Source of the DNA: Micromonospora narathiwatensis | Lineage (GTDB): Bacteria; Actinomycetota; Actinomycetes; Mycobacteriales; Micromonosporaceae | Direction of reading: 5' to 3' | Assembly: GCF_900089605.1 (NCBI RefSeq) | Contig: NZ_LT594324.1 | Location: 6,076,001 to 6,140,000 of the forward strand | DNA: 64,000 nucleotides | Shown here: one piece after another, positions 62,746 through 64,000 of the stretch | Layout: each line of letters starts with the position of its first letter | Numbering within the stretch: the first letter of the stretch is position 1 | Position numbers and translations under genes: made by a program | Notes under the pieces: model-generated | Seen by the model: only the letters and a program-made list of their open reading frames with translations | What the model was told of the DNA's origin: nothing | Databases searched by the model: none

Positions 62746-64000
62746 TCAGTTGCCCCCGGCAATCTGGAACGACTGGACCATCGCGTCGAAGATCGGCTTG
62801 CTCTCGGCGAATCTGGCATCGGTGGAGGAGAGGTAGAACGAGTAGACCTTGCCGTTCTTCACCGCGCCACGCCATACCCCGTGGCGCATGCTGTCGCCCT
62901 CACCGCAGGTGTATTCCAGCTCGCCCGCCGGCTCGCCGGCCAGCTTCTGCTCGGTCACCGACACCTCGGCGTACGGCGCCGGGCAGGTCTTGCTCTCGGC
63001 GGCCTTCTTCCGGAGATTCCGCGAGGCGAACTCCGCCCAGCTGATCGAGTTCCCTTTCCAGTCCTCCGCGAGGACGCGGACCTTGCGTCCGTTGTCCTCG
63101 GGGTCGATGAAGTCGACGTACACGCCGCCGGTCTGCCGCTGCCAGCCCTTGGGCACCTGGACGCTGACGCCCTTGCCCGAGAAAGCCTGCGTCTCCACCG
63201 ACGGAGCCGCGGCGCTGGCGGTGGGCGCCGGGCCCCCGACCGGCGGTTGGGCCTCGTCGCCGCCGCTGTTGAGAGCGATCACGGTGATCAGCAGCAGCAC
63301 GGCGACGCCGCCGGCCACCCCGAGCTGCACCTTGCGCGGCCAGCCCTTGACGGTGCCGACGATCTGGTTGCCCACGCCGCGAGCCTTGCCGAGCGCGCCA
63401 CCGTCGGCCGCCGGGGCCGGGGCGGTGGGCCACGGCTGGCCGCTGCCGGGCACCGACCACTGGGCGCCCGCGTAGACCGGTTGGGTGGCGTCCGCGCCGC
63501 GGCCGTAGACCGGCTGCGTCGCGTCGACCCCGTGACCGTAGACGGGCTGCGTCGCGTCGACCCCGCGGCCGTAGACGGGCTGCGTCGCGTCGGCACCGCG
63601 GCCGTAGACCGGCTGCGTCGCGTCCGGGTGGCCGCCGAGGCGCTGCGTGGCGTCGGGCGAGATGTGCTGGGTGGCATCCGGGGCGGCGGGCATCGCGCCG
63701 GTTGGCGTGTGCAGCGGGCCGGCCAGCGCGTCCGCGCTGGTCTCGTCGAGCGCGGCGGCGGCCGAGCCGGCGCTCGGCTCGGGGCGCTCGCCGCGACGCA
63801 GGGACGCGAGCCGGTCGGTCAGCGACTCGCCGGGGGCGATCATCGCCCGGCCGCCGATCTGGCCGGTGGGCTTCGGCTCGGGCGCGATGATCGCGGGCGG
63901 CGTGGACGGCCGCTGCACCGGCACCACCGCGTACGGGTCGGTGACCGAGTGGACCGCGGTGGCGTTGCTGGTCAGCGGGCCGGCGAGCAGCTCGCGCAGC
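62746..64000 (-). CDS. Membrane-anchored protein with DATQ repeats, cut by the right edge
   Basis: The frame stays open to base 64000, so the N-terminus is missing; about 417 residues are seen. The first visible part (LRELLAGPLTSNATAVHSVT, 20 residues) could be the end of a Ser/Thr kinase domain, but this cannot be confirmed. Then come a Pro/Ala-rich region, seven DATQ motifs (five as an 11-residue DATQPVYGRGA-type repeat), a basic stretch, one span (QLGVAGGVAVLLLITVIAL, 19 residues), and an extracytoplasmic domain of about 150 residues with two Cys (KTCPAP, YTCGEG) ending FDAMVQSFQIAGGN. Confidence 0.75.
   Translation of the reverse strand, partial: LRELLAGPLTSNATAVHSVTDPYAVVPVQRPSTPPAIIAPEPKPTGQIGGRAMIAPGESLTDRLASLRRGERPEPSAGSAAAALDETSADALAGPLHTPTGAMPAAPDATQHISPDATQRLGGHPDATQPVYGRGADATQPVYGRGVDATQPVYGHGVDATQPVYGRGADATQPVYAGAQWSVPGSGQPWPTAPAPAADGGALGKARGVGNQIVGTVKGWPRKVQLGVAGGVAVLLLITVIALNSGGDEAQPPVGGPAPTASAAAPSVETQAFSGKGVSVQVPKGWQRQTGGVYVDFIDPEDNGRKVRVLAEDWKGNSISWAEFASRNLRKKAAESKTCPAPYAEVSVTEQKLAGEPAGELEYTCGEGDSMRHGVWRGAVKNGKVYSFYLSSTDARFAESKPIFDAMVQSFQIAGGN
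63472..63624 (-). repeat. Five 33-bp in-frame repeats (DATQPVY units)
   Basis: Units begin at 63472, 63505, 63538, 63571 and 63604, exactly 33 bp apart, each encoding DATQPVY plus GRGA, GRGV or GHGV (the last ends AGA). They form a juxtamembrane cytosolic segment rich in Thr-Gln sites. They are coding, not a CRISPR. Confidence 0.85.

Noticed and set aside
63472..63624. Regular 33-bp repeats considered as CRISPR
   Set aside because: No spacers; the repeats are contiguous, in frame and encode DATQPVY units.

Overview
The window is chromosomal DNA from a very GC-rich (roughly 70-75%) actinobacterium. The gene set fits Micromonosporaceae (Micromonospora or Salinispora type): prs-rplY-pth order, a complete conservon, sugar ABC operons without their own ATPase, cydABCD, a GHMO galactokinase/epimerase pair, and many starts with no Shine-Dalgarno site and an actinobacterial -10 box 6-8 nt upstream. 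I see no rRNA, tRNA, CRISPR array, intact IS or prophage. Genus-level placement is inference.

Layout. 1-3404: prs (cut by the left edge), rplY, pth, cysQ. 3485-5709: cysD-cysN sulfate activation. 5787-7966 (-): galE-galK. 8140-12360: CBS/CorC protein, trpS, a 2'-5' RNA ligase-like protein, a YihY/BrkB membrane protein and a small acidic protein. 12511-21377: a maltodextrin regulon, with an alpha-glucosidase and LacI regulator on the minus strand diverging from malE-malF-malG and a cytoplasmic GH13 enzyme. 21434-23528: a TetR regulator diverging from a membrane protein through two matching operators, then a small membrane protein. 23787-29300: a BMP-family nucleoside ABC transporter. 29334-31403: a SARP-type regulator and a small secreted cysteine protein, sitting between the transporter and its expected salvage partners. 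31533-37271: cytidine deaminase, thymidine phosphorylase, DUF4272 protein, rRNA methyltransferase, adenosine deaminase and uridine kinase. 37465-42391: conservon cvnABCD. 42513-47252 (-): a ligand-binding lipoprotein, a 789-residue protein and an acidic protein. 47399-48518: PadR regulator and a permease-prefix membrane protein. 48576-54568 (-): cydABCD. 54674-56021 (-): M56 peptidase and BlaI. 56167-59379 (-): deoC and two aldehyde dehydrogenases. 59516-62696: upp, a GPP34 protein and a phospho-sugar mutase. 62746-64000 (-): a membrane-anchored protein cut by the right edge.

How the genes work together. Two themes dominate. The first is nucleoside uptake and salvage: the BMP transporter, cdd, deoA, add, udk, deoC with aldehyde dehydrogenases, upp and a mutase that could act on pentose phosphates. 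The second is maltodextrin import and hydrolysis under a LacI-family repressor.

The most unusual region is 37465-47252. Next to the conservon lies a 789-residue protein. Its N-terminal part reads like a decayed IS110/DEDD transposase domain that has lost all the expected catalytic acidic residues. Its C-terminal tail (a GLPKRVP.A.LVPG block plus flanking motifs) matches the tail of the conservon sensor kinase. This looks like a domesticated transposase domain recruited into conservon signalling, with a twin-arginine-type ligand-binding lipoprotein alongside. That reading is inference from motif comparison by eye.
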